Below the pieces are notes generated by a model, which was not told where the DNA came from, searched no databases, and saw nothing but the letters and a program-made list of their open reading frames with translations. DNA of 64,000 bases from Gammaproteobacteria bacterium. GTDB lineage: Bacteria; Pseudomonadota; Gammaproteobacteria; Pseudomonadales; Pseudohongiellaceae. Every line of letters begins with the position of its first letter. The stretch's first letter is position 1. Location: contig JAFMKB010000001.1 in assembly GCA_017853205.1 (NCBI GenBank), positions 1 through 64,000 on the forward strand, written 5' to 3'. Shown here piece after piece: positions 1 through 9,935 of this stretch. The position numbers were made by a program, and so were the translations under genes.

Positions 1-89
1 ATGTTGTAGCTACGCTGTGAAAAAAGACCAACAACACGAGAGAGAGCTCCGGGCTCGTTTTCCATTAGTAACGATATAATTCGGCGCAT
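1..89 (-). CDS. ilvH: Acetolactate synthase small subunit, N-terminal fragment (window edge)
   Basis: Reading the minus strand from an ATG at 87-89 gives 29 codons that run off the window. The translation begins [20 protein letters not shown] and continues to GLFSQRSYN, the hallmark start of the ACT-domain regulatory subunit of AHAS III. The start lies one base after the ilvI stop, and a GGAGAG-like ribosome site sits inside the ilvI tail, so the two genes are translationally linked. In the family this subunit binds valine and makes the large subunit feedback-sensitive. It is too short to have been seen as an ORF. Identity is confident from the N-terminus and the neighbour. Confidence 0.93.
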   Translation of the reverse strand, partial: MRRIISLLMENEPGALSRVVGLFSQRSYN

Positions 90-90
90 C

Positions 91-1818
91 TTATGTTCTC
101 TCCGTCTTACTCAATATCATGTCTTTCATAGCCCCACCCTTGATAGCCATCGGGTACACGTGCTCTTCAGGATCAACCATGACGTCAACGAAAACGAGTT
201 TATCTTTCAGTGCGAATGCTTGTTCGAGCTTCGCGTCGAGCTCGCCTAAGTTTTCAATTCGAATACCAACATGGCCATACGCCTCGGCTAGCTTCACGAA
301 ATCAGGCAGCGATTCAGCGTAGGTGCTATGTGAATAGCGCCCACCATATTGCATATCCTGCCACTGACGCACCATGCCTAGGGACTGGTTATTCAGGCAG
401 ATTATTTTCACCGGCAAGTTATATTGCATGCAGGTAGCAAACTCCTGCAGGTTCATTTGAAAACTACCCTCACCTGTGATGCACACCGAAACCGCCTCTG
501 GGAAAGCCAACTGCACCCCCATGGCTGCGGGAAAACCAAAACCCATGGTGCCGAGCCCGCCCGAATTGATCCAGCGCCTTGGTTTATCAAAGCCGTAATA
601 TTGGGCCGCAAACATTTGGTGCTGACCCACATCTGTTGAGATATAAGCATCCCCCTTTGTAATGCGATGAAGCGCTTGAACCACCTGCTGCGGTTTTATA
701 ATGCCGTTAGTATGCGGCGTCACGCCAAGCGAGTCTTTCTCGCGCCACTTCGCGATTTGCTGCCACCACGTCTCCAATGCCTCGGCGTCAATCGCTTGCT
801 GCGACTGCTCGAGACATTCCAGCATTTCTTCGAGCACAGCTGTTACAGAGCCCACTATGGGAACGTCTGCCGCAACAGTCTTTGAAATCGACGCAGGATC
901 GATATCAACGTGCAGAATGGTTGCATCAGGACAAAATTTACTCGTATCTGAGTTGGTCACTCGATCGTCAAACCTCACGCCAATGCCTAGCAGAACATCA
1001 CAGTAATGCATTGCCATATTGGCTTCATAGGTCCCGTGCATCCCGAGCATCCCCAAGAATTGGGGATCAGACGCGGGATAGGCACCTAAGCCCATTAGCG
1101 TATTTGTGATCGGATAACCGAGCTTCTGCGTGAGTTTAGTCAGCAGTTCCGCTCCCTCCCCCTGAATAACACCGCCGCCGGCATAGATCATGGGGCGCTT
1201 TGCGCCAAGCAACGCCTCGACCGCTTTTTTAATCTGCCCACTGTGTCCTTTTCCTGGCACAGTATAGGAGCGCATCTTAATATCCTTCGGATACTCGTAG
1301 GGATGCTTAATTTTAGGGTCTGTCACGTCTTTGGGAATATCAATCACGACGGGACCCGGACGACCTGTCGTCGCTATGTGAAACGCTTTCTTCACGATCA
1401 TAGGAATATCAGCGGGGTCTTCGACCATAAAGCTGTGCTTCACGATAGGACGCGAAATACCCACCATGTCAGTTTCTTGAAAGCCGTCGGTACCAATGAG
1501 TCGACTTTCAACTTGTCCTGACAGGATAACCATCGGAATCGAATCCATGTAGGCGGTCGCAATACCAGTCACGGCATTGGTCGCTCCCGGACCTGAGGTC
1601 ACGAGAACCACTCCCGGCTTGCCTGTCGCTCGCGCATAGCCATCAGCGGCATGCGTTGCTGCCTGCTCATGACGAACAAGAATGTGCTCGATTTTATCTT
1701 GCTTGAAAAGCGCGTCGTAAATATGGAGTACCGCGCCACCAGGATAGCCGAAAATAAGGTCTACACCCTCGTCGTGTAGCGCACGAGTCAGCATGTCGCC
1801 ACCGGATAGTTGTTCCAC
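91..1818 (-). CDS. ilvI: Acetolactate synthase (AHAS III) large catalytic subunit
   Basis: A thiamine-diphosphate enzyme that condenses two pyruvates to acetolactate, or pyruvate with 2-ketobutyrate, as the first common step of valine, leucine and isoleucine synthesis. At 575 aa it is full length. The GYPGGAV motif lies near residue 24, the catalytic glutamate is in RHEQAA (E51), TSGPGATN is near 74, and the cofactor and metal end is marked by GGLGTMGFG and GEGSFQMN. As I recall, GEGS in place of GDGS also occurs in Pseudomonas IlvI. The start is GTG at 1816-1818, preceded by AAGAGG about 9 bases upstream; an ATG eight codons later is a weaker choice. It is followed at once by ilvH, which settles ilvI over ilvB or ilvG. 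The long structured leader upstream suggests regulation after transcription starts. Confidence 0.96.
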   Translation of the reverse strand: MEQLSGGDMLTRALHDEGVDLIFGYPGGAVLHIYDALFKQDKIEHILVRHEQAATHAADGYARATGKPGVVLVTSGPGATNAVTGIATAYMDSIPMVILSGQVESRLIGTDGFQETDMVGISRPIVKHSFMVEDPADIPMIVKKAFHIATTGRPGPVVIDIPKDVTDPKIKHPYEYPKDIKMRSYTVPGKGHSGQIKKAVEALLGAKRPMIYAGGGVIQGEGAELLTKLTQKLGYPITNTLMGLGAYPASDPQFLGMLGMHGTYEANMAMHYCDVLLGIGVRFDDRVTNSDTSKFCPDATILHVDIDPASISKTVAADVPIVGSVTAVLEEMLECLEQSQQAIDAEALETWWQQIAKWREKDSLGVTPHTNGIIKPQQVVQALHRITKGDAYISTDVGQHQMFAAQYYGFDKPRRWINSGGLGTMGFGFPAAMGVQLAFPEAVSVCITGEGSFQMNLQEFATCMQYNLPVKIICLNNQSLGMVRQWQDMQYGGRYSHSTYAESLPDFVKLAEAYGHVGIRIENLGELDAKLEQAFALKDKLVFVDVMVDPEEHVYPMAIKGGAMKDMILSKTERT

Positions 1819-1944
1819 TTGAATCGCCTCTTAATTTTCTTCTGCACTATTGCAGTCGTTTAGTTAACGCTCGATTAGTTCGCGCTGATCACCCATCTAA
1901 TTCTGCTCATTACCCTTGAGCCGGACAGTTAGCTTAGGAGACAG

Positions 1945-2037
1945 TCAGAGGACAATCTTTCTAACGCAATACTCTCCGCACGAGGCGAATGCACCGAAAT
2001 TAAAGGTTGGAGCGCGAGCACTCAGAGCACTAAGCAT
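1945..2037 (-). CDS. Possible ilv leader peptide, 30 codons
   Basis: An ATG at 2035-2037 opens a 30-codon frame that ends in the codons for V-R-K-I-V-L and then TGA at 1945-1947, about 125 bases before ilvI. Consecutive Ile, Val and Leu codons right before the stop are what an attenuation leader for this operon would need. The upstream GCGAGA is a poor ribosome site, however, and three such residues in a row can arise by chance. I see no GC-rich hairpin followed by a U-run between this frame and ilvI, so classical terminator-based attenuation is not evident. Confidence 0.25.
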   Translation of the reverse strand: MLSALSARAPTFNFGAFASCGEYCVRKIVL

Positions 2038-2238
2038 TCTCGCTATTTAGTCGGCCTCGTACGCGATAACGTGATAGAGACCTTAGGTGGCTGTGTTTAA
2101 CACCTAGGGGGTCGATCTGCAGCTTAGCCGGGTGTGGCAAGCAGATCGAGTCACTAGCCACAGGGTTTCGCCTGAAGCTACGACATAGAAGGTGAAGTCT
2201 GACACTTTGCTGGGGAAAGTCAAGGAGCACGCGGCTTT

Positions 2239-2270
2239 CAGGTGCGAGGCCTGCCTCGAGCCTGCACCTG
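2239..2270 (-). terminator. Hairpin just after clpB, possible terminator without a U-run
   Basis: Inverted repeat CAGGTGCgAGGC (2239-2250) and GCCTGCACCTG (2260-2270), an 11-bp GC-rich stem with one bulged base. It begins 14 bases after the clpB stop. No T-tract follows on either strand, so it may stabilise the clpB 3' end or belong to the ilv leader structure instead of acting as an intrinsic terminator. Confidence 0.35.
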
Positions 2271-2284
2271 ATTTATCAAATTAC

Positions 2285-4903
2285 TTAATGTACCGCCGCA
2301 GAGCCAAAACTAAGACCACCGGCGGGATTCGCTTCGACACTAATCACACTGCCCGGCGCGAATGATCCCTTCAGCACTTCTTGTGCTAGCGGGTTCTCGA
2401 TATGATTCTGAATAGCTCGTTTTAGCGGCCGCGCCCCGTAGACGGGGTCATAGCCAACCTCTGCCAGCCTGTCGAGTGCGGCATCAGACACCTCTAACAC
2501 CAGTTCTCGCTCACGCAATCTGTCGTTAAGTAGCTCGATCTGGATCTCTGCAATAGCACGGATCTGCCCAGCCTGAAGAGGATGAAAAACGACTGTCTCG
2601 TCTATTCGATTAACAAACTCTGGTGAGAAGTGTTTAACGACAACTTTTAGAACATTCTCTTTCACTGCTGCGTAAGCCTCGCTGTTGGTAGCGACGCCTG
2701 ACAGCGTACCGTACTGCATGGACTCTTGAATTAGGTCAGACCCGAGATTTGAGGTCATAACGATCACCGTATTTCGAAAATCGACCGTTCTCCCATGACC
2801 ATCAGTAAGCCGCCCATCGTCCATAACTTGCAGAAGAATATTGAACACGTCGGGGTGCGCTTTTTCGATTTCATCCAAAAGCAGCACAGAGTAAGGTCTG
2901 CGTCTCACCGCTTCTGTCAGATAGCCGCCCTCTTCGTAACCTACATAACCGGGAGGGGCACCGATAAGGCGCGCCACCGAATGACGCTCCATGAATTCGG
3001 ACATATCGATACGTACCATCGCCTCTTCTGTATCGAACAAGAACTCGGCCAACGCCTTGCACAACTCGGTTTTTCCGACACCTGTTGGGCCGAGAAAGAG
3101 GAACGAACCATTTGGCCGATTCGGATCTGAAAGACCCGAGCGCGAACGGCGCACGGCGTTCCCTACTGCCGATACCGCTTCGTTCTGCCCAATAACGCGC
3201 TCGTGCAATCCCTCTTCCATCTTTAGGAGCTTCTCACGATCACCTTCGAGCATTTTGCTCACAGGTATACCTGTTGCACGAGCAACCACCTCAGCAATTT
3301 CTTCGTCTGTCACACGACTACGCAGCAATTGTTTTTCCTGAGCTTCAGCTGATGTTGCAGAAGCGAGTTTTGCTTCTAATGCAGGTATCACACCGTATTG
3401 TATTTCTGACATTCGACCGAGATCTCCAGCTCTCCGAGCATGCTCCATGTCGCTGCGCGCCTGCTCGAGTGAGCTTTTAATACTCTGCACTCCCTGTACT
3501 GATGCTTTCTCCGCTTTCCAAATTTCCTCGAGATCAGAAAATTCACGCTCCAACTCATCGATCGACTCGGCAAGCTTTTGCTTCCGAATCTGAGTCGCGG
3601 GCTCCTCGTCCTTCTTAAGCGCCTCGCGTTCGATTTTTAGTTGAATTAAACGCCTTTCGAGCCTATCCATTTCCTCGGGTTTCGAGTCGATCTCCATGCG
3701 AATAAGGCTTGCCGCCTCGTCAATCAGATCGATCGCTTTATCAGGCAACTGGCGATCAGTAATGTAACGCTGCGACAATTTAGTCGCGGCGATTATTGCA
3801 CCATCAGAAATCGCAACCCCATGGTGAACCTCATAGCGCTCCTTGAGACCGCGCAGTATCGCGATTGTGTCTTCCTCGGTCGGCTCATCCACCAGAACCT
3901 TCTGAAAGCGACGCTCTAATGCGGCATCTTTCTCGATGTACTGCCGATATTCATCGAGGGTGGTCGCACCAACGCAGTGTAATTCCCCGCGAGCAAGCGC
4001 CGGCTTGAGCATATTGCCCGCATCCATCGCGCCCTCACCTTTACCCGCGCCAACCATAGTGTGCAGCTCATCGATGAACAAAATAACACTACCCTCAAGC
4101 TTGGCTATTTCTGCTAAAACAGACTTTAGCCGCTCTTCAAATTCACCACGAAATTTCGCGCCCGCGATGAGAGCACCCATATCTAAAGAGAGAATTTTCT
4201 TGTCCTTCAGACCTTCCGGCACTTCACCGTTAACAATACGCTGAGCTAGCCCTTCAACAATCGCAGTTTTACCCACGCCTGGTTCACCGATAAGTACGGG
4301 GTTGTTCTTAGTTCGACGCTGCAACACTTGAACGGTACGTCTGATCTCAGCGTCGCGGCCGATAACAGGATCCAGCTTACCCTCCGCCGCACGAGCAGTG
4401 AGATCCAAGCAAAATTTTGAAAGCGCCTGCCAGCTGTCTTCGGCATTAGACCCATCAACACTCGCACCACCGCGGAGATTTTCAGCTGCGGTCTCCAGTG
4501 CCTGGGCGGAGACGCCGAAGCCATTGAGTAACTTGCCTAAAGCACCGGTATCACGCATGGCCGCAAGTAATACCAGTTCGCTAGAGACGAAGCTGTCTTG
4601 CTTCGCTTGTGCAAGCTTATCTGCCTGATTGAGCAGTTTTGACAATTCTGGCGACACGCTCACTTCACCGCCATTATCAGCCACGCGCGGCAAGTCATCG
4701 ATAAGTCGCGACAACCCTGTCTGAAGTTGATTCAAATTAAAGCCCGTCTGAGACAGCAAAGGCCGCACAGAACCATCTCGCTGCTCAACAAGTGCGTACA
4801 ACAAATGTGCCGGCGCGATCATATTGTTCTCTTTACCAAGCGCTATCGACTGCGCATCAGCAAGAGCCGATTGCAATTTACTTGTTAGTTTATCCATTCG
4901 CAT
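2285..4903 (-). CDS. clpB: ATP-dependent disaggregase ClpB
   Basis: Hexameric AAA+ chaperone that works with DnaK to pull polypeptides out of aggregates in the cytoplasm. At 872 aa it is slightly longer than the 857 aa of E. coli. It has the Clp N-domain (about 1-145), first AAA+ domain with Walker A GEPGVGKT near 206 and Walker B ILFIDELH, a coiled-coil middle domain (about 400-530, with many E/K/R), and second AAA+ domain with GPTGVGKT near 610 and the pore loop GYVGYEEGG. The start MRMDKL matches the usual MRxDRL opening, and AGAGGA sits 7 bases before it. It follows pgeF and rluD as in E. coli. A possible heat-shock promoter lies in the 124-bp gap upstream. Confidence 0.97.
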   Translation of the reverse strand: MRMDKLTSKLQSALADAQSIALGKENNMIAPAHLLYALVEQRDGSVRPLLSQTGFNLNQLQTGLSRLIDDLPRVADNGGEVSVSPELSKLLNQADKLAQAKQDSFVSSELVLLAAMRDTGALGKLLNGFGVSAQALETAAENLRGGASVDGSNAEDSWQALSKFCLDLTARAAEGKLDPVIGRDAEIRRTVQVLQRRTKNNPVLIGEPGVGKTAIVEGLAQRIVNGEVPEGLKDKKILSLDMGALIAGAKFRGEFEERLKSVLAEIAKLEGSVILFIDELHTMVGAGKGEGAMDAGNMLKPALARGELHCVGATTLDEYRQYIEKDAALERRFQKVLVDEPTEEDTIAILRGLKERYEVHHGVAISDGAIIAATKLSQRYITDRQLPDKAIDLIDEAASLIRMEIDSKPEEMDRLERRLIQLKIEREALKKDEEPATQIRKQKLAESIDELEREFSDLEEIWKAEKASVQGVQSIKSSLEQARSDMEHARRAGDLGRMSEIQYGVIPALEAKLASATSAEAQEKQLLRSRVTDEEIAEVVARATGIPVSKMLEGDREKLLKMEEGLHERVIGQNEAVSAVGNAVRRSRSGLSDPNRPNGSFLFLGPTGVGKTELCKALAEFLFDTEEAMVRIDMSEFMERHSVARLIGAPPGYVGYEEGGYLTEAVRRRPYSVLLLDEIEKAHPDVFNILLQVMDDGRLTDGHGRTVDFRNTVIVMTSNLGSDLIQESMQYGTLSGVATNSEAYAAVKENVLKVVVKHFSPEFVNRIDETVVFHPLQAGQIRAIAEIQIELLNDRLRERELVLEVSDAALDRLAEVGYDPVYGARPLKRAIQNHIENPLAQEVLKGSFAPGSVISVEANPAGGLSFGSAAVH

Positions 4904-4966
4904 AGCAGTGTCCTCTGCAATTAATTGGCGGAGCGTCTCACGGCAACACTCGCCCTATGCGATGTT

Positions 4967-4994
4967 AAATTGGGGCGTTAAAAGAAAAACAAAG
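4967..4994 (-). promoter_or_regulatory. Possible sigma-32 promoter of clpB
   Basis: On the minus strand the gap between pgeF and clpB holds CCCCAATTT (4967-4975), close to the sigma-32 -10 element CCCCATnT. Twelve bases upstream is CTTTGTT (4988-4994), a weak match to CTTGAAA. Position and gene make heat-shock control likely, but the -35 match is poor. Confidence 0.35.
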
Positions 4995-5027
4995 GGGGGG
5001 TACTCTAGACAGGGGCGGCTCGCGGGT

Positions 5028-5861
5028 TTACTTGATGAAAATCAAACTTAGCAGCCTCCCAGAACGCGCTTCTCTTCGGAACGAGAAAAACCGCTCGGGC
5101 TCGCAGGCTGTGCAGAGCTTGTTTCCCGCAATAGACTTCACGCCCATCTTGCGAAGTCTTGTCTCTGCGAGCGCATAGATGTCTGCAAAGAATTTGTCAT
5201 TTTCCGCAGCCGGTTTAAACGCGGCGTGAACAGCCTCTTGTTCGTCTAACGAGTCGGTTGCCGACGAAAATCGCTCTCGAACCTCGTAACCAACTTCGAA
5301 ATGACAAGGGCCGATTGCGGGACCAAACCATACGTTGATATCAGAGGCATCTCCCCCCATAGCCGAAAGGGTGTTTTCAAGAATACCGTCTGCTAGGCCG
5401 CGCCAACCTGCGTGGGCAATAGCAATTTGCGAGATTTGCGGGTTGTAAAAAAATACGGGTAAGCAATCGGCGGTCATGATGCAGCATACCTGCCGAGGCA
5501 GACTAGTGAGCATCGCATCAGCCTCTACTGCCGGTCGGATCAACGCTTGAGCGGGGCTCACCACTTCATGAACAGCTGTACCGTGAACTTGATTCAACCA
5601 GTGCCACGAAAGCGTTTGCGGCGCGATCTTGCCTTCAGAATCCACATCGGAGATCGGGTATGCTACAAGATCTTCATTGATCTGCGCTGCCAGCAGCGCT
5701 CGGTGCTTTGCAACTCGCGCGTAGCTATCGCCAACGTGCTCAGCAAAATTAAAACCCGCGTAGCCGCCTTCGCCCTCGCGGGCACCACGGAGTGTCACTC
5801 CCGCGAACACTTTGCCTTCTGCATTCCAAGGTGACTGAATCAAGTCGATAACCGGTTTCAT
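5028..5861 (-). CDS. pgeF: Multicopper polyphenol oxidase / purine nucleoside phosphorylase family protein (YfiH)
   Basis: Cytosolic protein of the YfiH/LACC1 (DUF152) family. Members have been reported as peptidoglycan-editing factor PgeF, as laccase-like oxidases and as purine nucleoside phosphorylases. Family motifs visible are the QVHG block, MTADCLPVFF, HAGWRGLADGI, GPAIGPCHFEVG and a late CTACEPERFFSFRR. The Cys and His residues of these blocks are the conserved metal ligands. A longer reading starts at TTG (5885), but ATG at 5859-5861 has GGGAG five bases before it and is preferred, giving 277 aa against about 243 in E. coli. It lies 33 bp after rluD and before clpB, the same order as in E. 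coli. Confidence 0.9.
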   Translation of the reverse strand: MKPVIDLIQSPWNAEGKVFAGVTLRGAREGEGGYAGFNFAEHVGDSYARVAKHRALLAAQINEDLVAYPISDVDSEGKIAPQTLSWHWLNQVHGTAVHEVVSPAQALIRPAVEADAMLTSLPRQVCCIMTADCLPVFFYNPQISQIAIAHAGWRGLADGILENTLSAMGGDASDINVWFGPAIGPCHFEVGYEVRERFSSATDSLDEQEAVHAAFKPAAENDKFFADIYALAETRLRKMGVKSIAGNKLCTACEPERFFSFRREARSGRLLSLIFIK

Positions 5862-5894
5862 TGGCGCTCCCAAAACAACACTCAATACTCGCGC

Positions 5895-6848
5895 TCAGAT
5901 TGCACGAAAATCTGCTTCGAGAACGGTCAATAAATGTTGAAAATCTTGCGGCAGCGGCGCTTCCCAAGTCATCGGCTCGCCGGTTACCGGGTGCTGCAGG
6001 CTGAGCCTGCGTGCATGCAGCGCCTGCCTTTTGAAGCCTCGCAGACATTCGGCAAGCCCAGGCGAGCAACCGGCCGGCAGCTGAAGCCTGCCAGAATAGA
6101 GAGGGTCTCCGACTAATGGGATATTGATATGCGCTAAATGTGCGCGAATCTGATGTGTCCGCCCCGTTTCGAGTTGAACATGAATATGTGTGTGTGAGCG
6201 AAAGCGATTCAACACGCGGTAATGCGTTACCGCCTCCTGACCGTCTTCGACTACGGCTCGCCGCTTGCGATTAACTGGATGCCGTCCGAGTGGAGCATCA
6301 ACTTTGCCACCGCCAGTTAATACTCCTTGGGCTACCGCTTCATATTCTCTCTTTATCTCTCGGAGCCTGAGTTGCTCGACCAATTGCGCGTGCGATTCCA
6401 ACGTTTTTGCGACCATAAGCAGCCCGGTAGTGTCTTTATCCAGGCGATGGACTATTCCTGCTCGTGGTACTTCTTTTAACGCGGGACAATGATTCAACAA
6501 GCCATTCAATAATGTACCATCACGGTGCCCCGCTGCGGGATGCACTACCACATCGGTTGCTTTGTTCAGAATAATGAGGTGTTCGTCTTCGAACACAATA
6601 TCGATTGGCATAGCCTGAGCCTGCCACTGCTGCTCTGCTTGCAAATACACATCGATACTCAATGCGTCTCCACCATAGACGATATCCCGAGGCCGTGCGG
6701 CGTTAGCGTTGACCTTGAGCTGCCCGTCTTTTATCCATGTTTGGAGACGAGCACGCGAATAATCTGGAAACAATTGCGCTGCAACGAGGTCTAAGCGTTG
6801 GTTAGCGAAGGTTTCGGGTACTATCGCACTGAGTACAATATGTGTCAT
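5895..6848 (-). CDS. rluD: 23S rRNA pseudouridine(1911/1915/1917) synthase
   Basis: Converts three uridines of helix 69 in 23S rRNA to pseudouridine during late 50S assembly. The 317-aa protein has an N-terminal S4-like RNA-binding domain (about 15-75, with RLDLVAAQLFPDYSRA) and the RluA-family catalytic domain with GIVHRLDKDTTGLL. The aspartate in HRLDKDT is the invariant nucleophile. RTHQIRAHL is also family-typical. Length matches E. coli RluD (326 aa). It is divergent from bamD across 137 bp, the classic gammaproteobacterial pairing, and likely co-transcribed with pgeF and clpB. Confidence 0.95.
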   Translation of the reverse strand: MTHIVLSAIVPETFANQRLDLVAAQLFPDYSRARLQTWIKDGQLKVNANAARPRDIVYGGDALSIDVYLQAEQQWQAQAMPIDIVFEDEHLIILNKATDVVVHPAAGHRDGTLLNGLLNHCPALKEVPRAGIVHRLDKDTTGLLMVAKTLESHAQLVEQLRLREIKREYEAVAQGVLTGGGKVDAPLGRHPVNRKRRAVVEDGQEAVTHYRVLNRFRSHTHIHVQLETGRTHQIRAHLAHINIPLVGDPLYSGRLQLPAGCSPGLAECLRGFKRQALHARRLSLQHPVTGEPMTWEAPLPQDFQHLLTVLEADFRAI

Positions 6849-6985
6849 GAAATTCAGCTTTTACAACCGTTAAGAAATGAAGCTGTGCATAATACTCGAT
6901 ATTCGCCGACTACACAGGCCAAACCTCGCCGCACACCCTGAGCTGTGGTTAAATAGGCAGCAATAACACCGATAGAGCTTAACTC

Positions 6986-7969
6986 ATGAAATTACGCACC
7001 ATTACCCTCTTACTCCTGCTGGGCTCGTTTCTCTCTGGCTGCGGCCTGTTTGGAGGCGACGAGGAGAGAGACGAATTTGCTGGATTAACCAATGAGGAGC
7101 AATTCTATCGCCGCGCGCTCGATCAGCTGAATGCGCAGAATTTCACCGGAGCGATCGCAACCTACCAGGGGCTCGAGTCACGCTTCCCTTTCGGACGCTT
7201 CGCCGAACAAGCTCAGATTGAGATTGTTTATGCATATTACCGCAACAGCGACTTGGAGGCTGCACGAGCCGCGGCCGATCGGTTCATTCGCTTACATCCC
7301 GACAGCGAGAATATTGACTACGCTTACTATATGAAGGGTCTAGCCTCATTTAGTGAGAATTCCGGTTTCCTTAACCGCTTCTTACCCGTCGATCAAACGA
7401 AGCGAGACCCCGGCAGAGCACAGGAGTCGTTTGCAGACTTTGCGCAGCTCATAGCACTTTACCCTGATAGCCCTTACGCCGCGGATGCTCGTTCGCGCAT
7501 GATCTATCTGCGTAATAATCTCGCTGCCTACGAAATCCACGTCGCCAACTATTACCTCGAGCGTCGAGCCTATATCGCGGCGCTACGCAGAGCTCAGTAC
7601 GTGGTAGAAAATTTCCAAGAGTCACCTGCTGTCGCCGACGGTGTCGCGATAATGGCCGAATGCTATTTGCGTTTAGGACTTGATGATTTGGCGGATACTT
7701 CACTGGCGCTTTTGCGCAGCAATTACCCAGAGCATAGATCATTAACAGAGACCGGCGAGTTTAACGTTCGGACAGAAATTACAAACCCCTCGCTTCTTTA
7801 CACTGTGAGTTTCGGACTGATCGGGGACAATCGCGTTGAGCCTCCTCTCGCACCTACACGACGTCCCTACACCTCAGGCAGTCAGCAGATCATAGACGAT
7901 CAGGGTCAAGTGCCTGAAGAGTCAGAAAAGCGCTCCTGGTTGAGCATTCTCACGCTAGGCATACTCTAG
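6986..7969 (+). CDS. bamD: Outer-membrane assembly lipoprotein BamD
   Basis: Essential lipoprotein of the BAM complex that inserts beta-barrel proteins into the outer membrane. A signal peptide ends in the lipobox LSGC (cysteine near residue 19), followed by TPR-like repeats (for example [17 protein letters not shown], and pairs of helices with PDS and YP turns) to about residue 245. At 327 aa it is about 80 residues longer than E. coli BamD. The extra C-terminal part is polar and proline-rich, ending in a short hydrophobic LSILTLGIL. The gene is divergent from rluD and converges with nadE with only 13 bp between stops. Confidence 0.94.
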   Translation: MKLRTITLLLLLGSFLSGCGLFGGDEERDEFAGLTNEEQFYRRALDQLNAQNFTGAIATYQGLESRFPFGRFAEQAQIEIVYAYYRNSDLEAARAAADRFIRLHPDSENIDYAYYMKGLASFSENSGFLNRFLPVDQTKRDPGRAQESFADFAQLIALYPDSPYAADARSRMIYLRNNLAAYEIHVANYYLERRAYIAALRRAQYVVENFQESPAVADGVAIMAECYLRLGLDDLADTSLALLRSNYPEHRSLTETGEFNVRTEITNPSLLYTVSFGLIGDNRVEPPLAPTRRPYTSGSQQIIDDQGQVPEESEKRSWLSILTLGIL

Positions 7970-7982
7970 CGGAAACCTGACC

Positions 7983-9647
7983 TTAGTCGCCAATCGGCCA
8001 CGCGTTGGTAATGGGGTAGCGCCGGTCACGGCCAAAACCTCGCCGTGTTAGACGAACGCCGGTCGGGCTCTGGCGCCTTTTGTATTCATTCACATCGACT
8101 AGACGCAAGACCCGCCTGACGACTTGCTCGTCAAACCCCTCGGCAATTATCGCTGTTGCACTCGCATCTTCCTCGATGTAGAGCTCCAGTATCCTATCTA
8201 GGACATCATAGGGCGGGAGGTTATCCTGATCTACTTGCCCCGGCGCCAACTCGGCCGACGGGGGTCGGTCGATTACAGCCTGAGGAATTACCTCGAGCTG
8301 GACGCAGTTTTCAGTATCTTTGCGAGCATTTCGGTATCTTGAAAGCGCATAAACCAATGTCTTGGATACATCCTTGAGCACATCAAAGCCACCGGCCATA
8401 TCACCGTAAAGTGTCGAATAGCCAACCGCTATTTCGCTCTTATTTCCTGTCGTGAGAACCAAGTAACCTTTTTTATTAGAAATCGCCATAAGTAGCACAC
8501 CTCGGCAGCGTGCCTGCAAATTTTGCTCAGTAACATCGTCTTCCATGCCTTCGAACTCTGCGGCTAGCGCCTGCACAAACTGCTCGTAAATTGGCTTAAT
8601 AGAAATCGACTGATAGGCTACTCCGAGTGCTGCCGCTTGCTGCGCGGCAGCATCGCGACTTAGTTGAGAGGTGTATTCAAACGGCATCATGACCGCATTT
8701 ACGGCATCCGGACCGAGTGCATCGACCGCGATAGCAAGAGTCAAAGCGGAGTCAATGCCACCCGACAAACCAAGAATCACTCCTTTGAACCCATTTTTCA
8801 CAACGTAGTCACGTACGCCGGTGGTGAGTGCTGTGTAAACCTGTGCGAGGTCATCGAGATCCGGCGCGAGGAGACCACTTGCCGGCTCGTAGCGTCCAGC
8901 ACTCGACTGTTCGAAAACAACCGGAAAAAGACCGGCTTCGAACTGCGGTGCTTGAACCAATGCATTCCCATCCCTATCGACAACGAGGGATCCGCCGTCG
9001 AATACCAATTCGTCTTGTCCCCCTACTAAGTTCACATAAGTGATCGGCGCCCCGATAGCGCCCGCTCTTCGAGCGAGGAGTCGGCGACGCTCCATCGCCT
9101 TTCCACGGTGGAAAGGTGAGGCATTGATATTCACGAGCAGATCGAGAGATTCGCTTGCAAGCTGCGACGTGGGACCTTCGTCCCAGAGATCCTCACATAT
9201 TGTAAACCCTAGCCGAAGGCCATTAACCTCCGCAATACATGGCTGATTACCGGCTTTGAAATACCTTCTCTCGTCAAAAACTTGGTAGTTGGGCAGGCAT
9301 TGCTTTCGGTAATTCGCAATCAGTTTTCCCTGATCCACGACTGCAAGTGAATTGTATAAGCTGCCTTCATGCGTCTCAGGATAACCAAATACAAGAGTTG
9401 CCGGGAGCTTTGCGGTAAGAATACGTTCCATTGCCTCGTTCATTCGGCGAGCGAGGCTAGGTCTCAATAAGAGGTCCTCGGGCGGATAACTCGTTAATGT
9501 GAGTTCGGGGAACACGACGATCTGCGCATCAAAATCCTCAATCGCTTTTCTAGCCGAATTGAGGAGCAAGGTGGTGTTATCCTCCGTCGCGCCAACTACA
9601 AAATTGAGCTGTGCCATGACTACGGTGAATGACTGTGTGGTCGACAT
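7983..9647 (-). CDS. nadE: Glutamine-dependent NAD+ synthetase
   Basis: Amidates nicotinic acid adenine dinucleotide to NAD+ using glutamine and ATP. The N-terminal nitrilase-type glutaminase domain (about 1-265) shows the Glu-Lys-Cys triad in FPELTLTSYP, NYRKQCLPNY and FTICEDLW. The C-terminal synthetase domain has the PP-loop LSGGIDSAL. The frame stays open further upstream, but ATG at 9645-9647 (AGAGA nearby, protein beginning MSTTQSFTVVMAQLNF) matches family starts and gives 554 aa. With nadD at 47558 the window holds the last two NAD-making steps, in separate operons. Confidence 0.95.
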   Translation of the reverse strand: MSTTQSFTVVMAQLNFVVGATEDNTTLLLNSARKAIEDFDAQIVVFPELTLTSYPPEDLLLRPSLARRMNEAMERILTAKLPATLVFGYPETHEGSLYNSLAVVDQGKLIANYRKQCLPNYQVFDERRYFKAGNQPCIAEVNGLRLGFTICEDLWDEGPTSQLASESLDLLVNINASPFHRGKAMERRRLLARRAGAIGAPITYVNLVGGQDELVFDGGSLVVDRDGNALVQAPQFEAGLFPVVFEQSSAGRYEPASGLLAPDLDDLAQVYTALTTGVRDYVVKNGFKGVILGLSGGIDSALTLAIAVDALGPDAVNAVMMPFEYTSQLSRDAAAQQAAALGVAYQSISIKPIYEQFVQALAAEFEGMEDDVTEQNLQARCRGVLLMAISNKKGYLVLTTGNKSEIAVGYSTLYGDMAGGFDVLKDVSKTLVYALSRYRNARKDTENCVQLEVIPQAVIDRPPSAELAPGQVDQDNLPPYDVLDRILELYIEEDASATAIIAEGFDEQVVRRVLRLVDVNEYKRRQSPTGVRLTRRGFGRDRRYPITNAWPIGD

Positions 9648-9935
9648 AATTTTCTCTGTATCGTGGGCCCGAACTAAATGCTTCGCGCGCGGCGGCGGCA
9701 ATTGTAGCGAACTCTGGCTTTGAAGACATCGCCCCGTTTTGCCAGTCATGCCAGAAGCGTTACGCTCTTTTCCTTATCTTTGGACTACGATTTCATCCAT
9801 TAATCTCTGACAACAAACTCGCTGAGAGCAAGAATGGGATTATTCAAGGATCAGGCTATACTTGTGTCGTTCCATTAGTTAGCCATCGGCGTCGGTTGCG
9901 CTCAGGAGAGCAGCGGTTACATTTGAGAGAGTATT

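Larger units (their letters stand above)
1819..2284 (-). other. 466-bp intergenic leader upstream of ilvI with several inverted repeats
   Basis: No conserved protein is visible here. The stretch is rich in potential RNA structure. There is a perfect 9-bp repeat (2112-2120 with 2141-2149, enclosing GCC/GGC) and a flanking 6-bp repeat (2087-2092 with 2156-2161). An overlapping 8-bp repeat (2081-2089 with 2101-2108, one bulge) cannot form together with the 6-bp one. A small CTGCA/TGCAG hairpin (1842-1855) lies just before the ilvI ribosome site. The 66-aa ORF at 2030-2230 has no recognisable features. Mutually exclusive stems ahead of a branched-chain amino acid operon suggest an attenuator or other cis-acting RNA. 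I recall a published ilvB-OMG leader motif from marine gammaproteobacteria but cannot test for it here. Confidence 0.5.

Noticed and set aside
2030-2230. 66-aa minus-strand ORF in the ilvI leader
   Set aside because: No recognisable similarity, lies inside the paired stems and has Arg/Ser/Leu-rich shadow composition; read as leader RNA.
5749-6069. 106-aa minus-strand ORF across the pgeF-rluD junction
   Set aside because: Shadow of two confident genes in the right frames.
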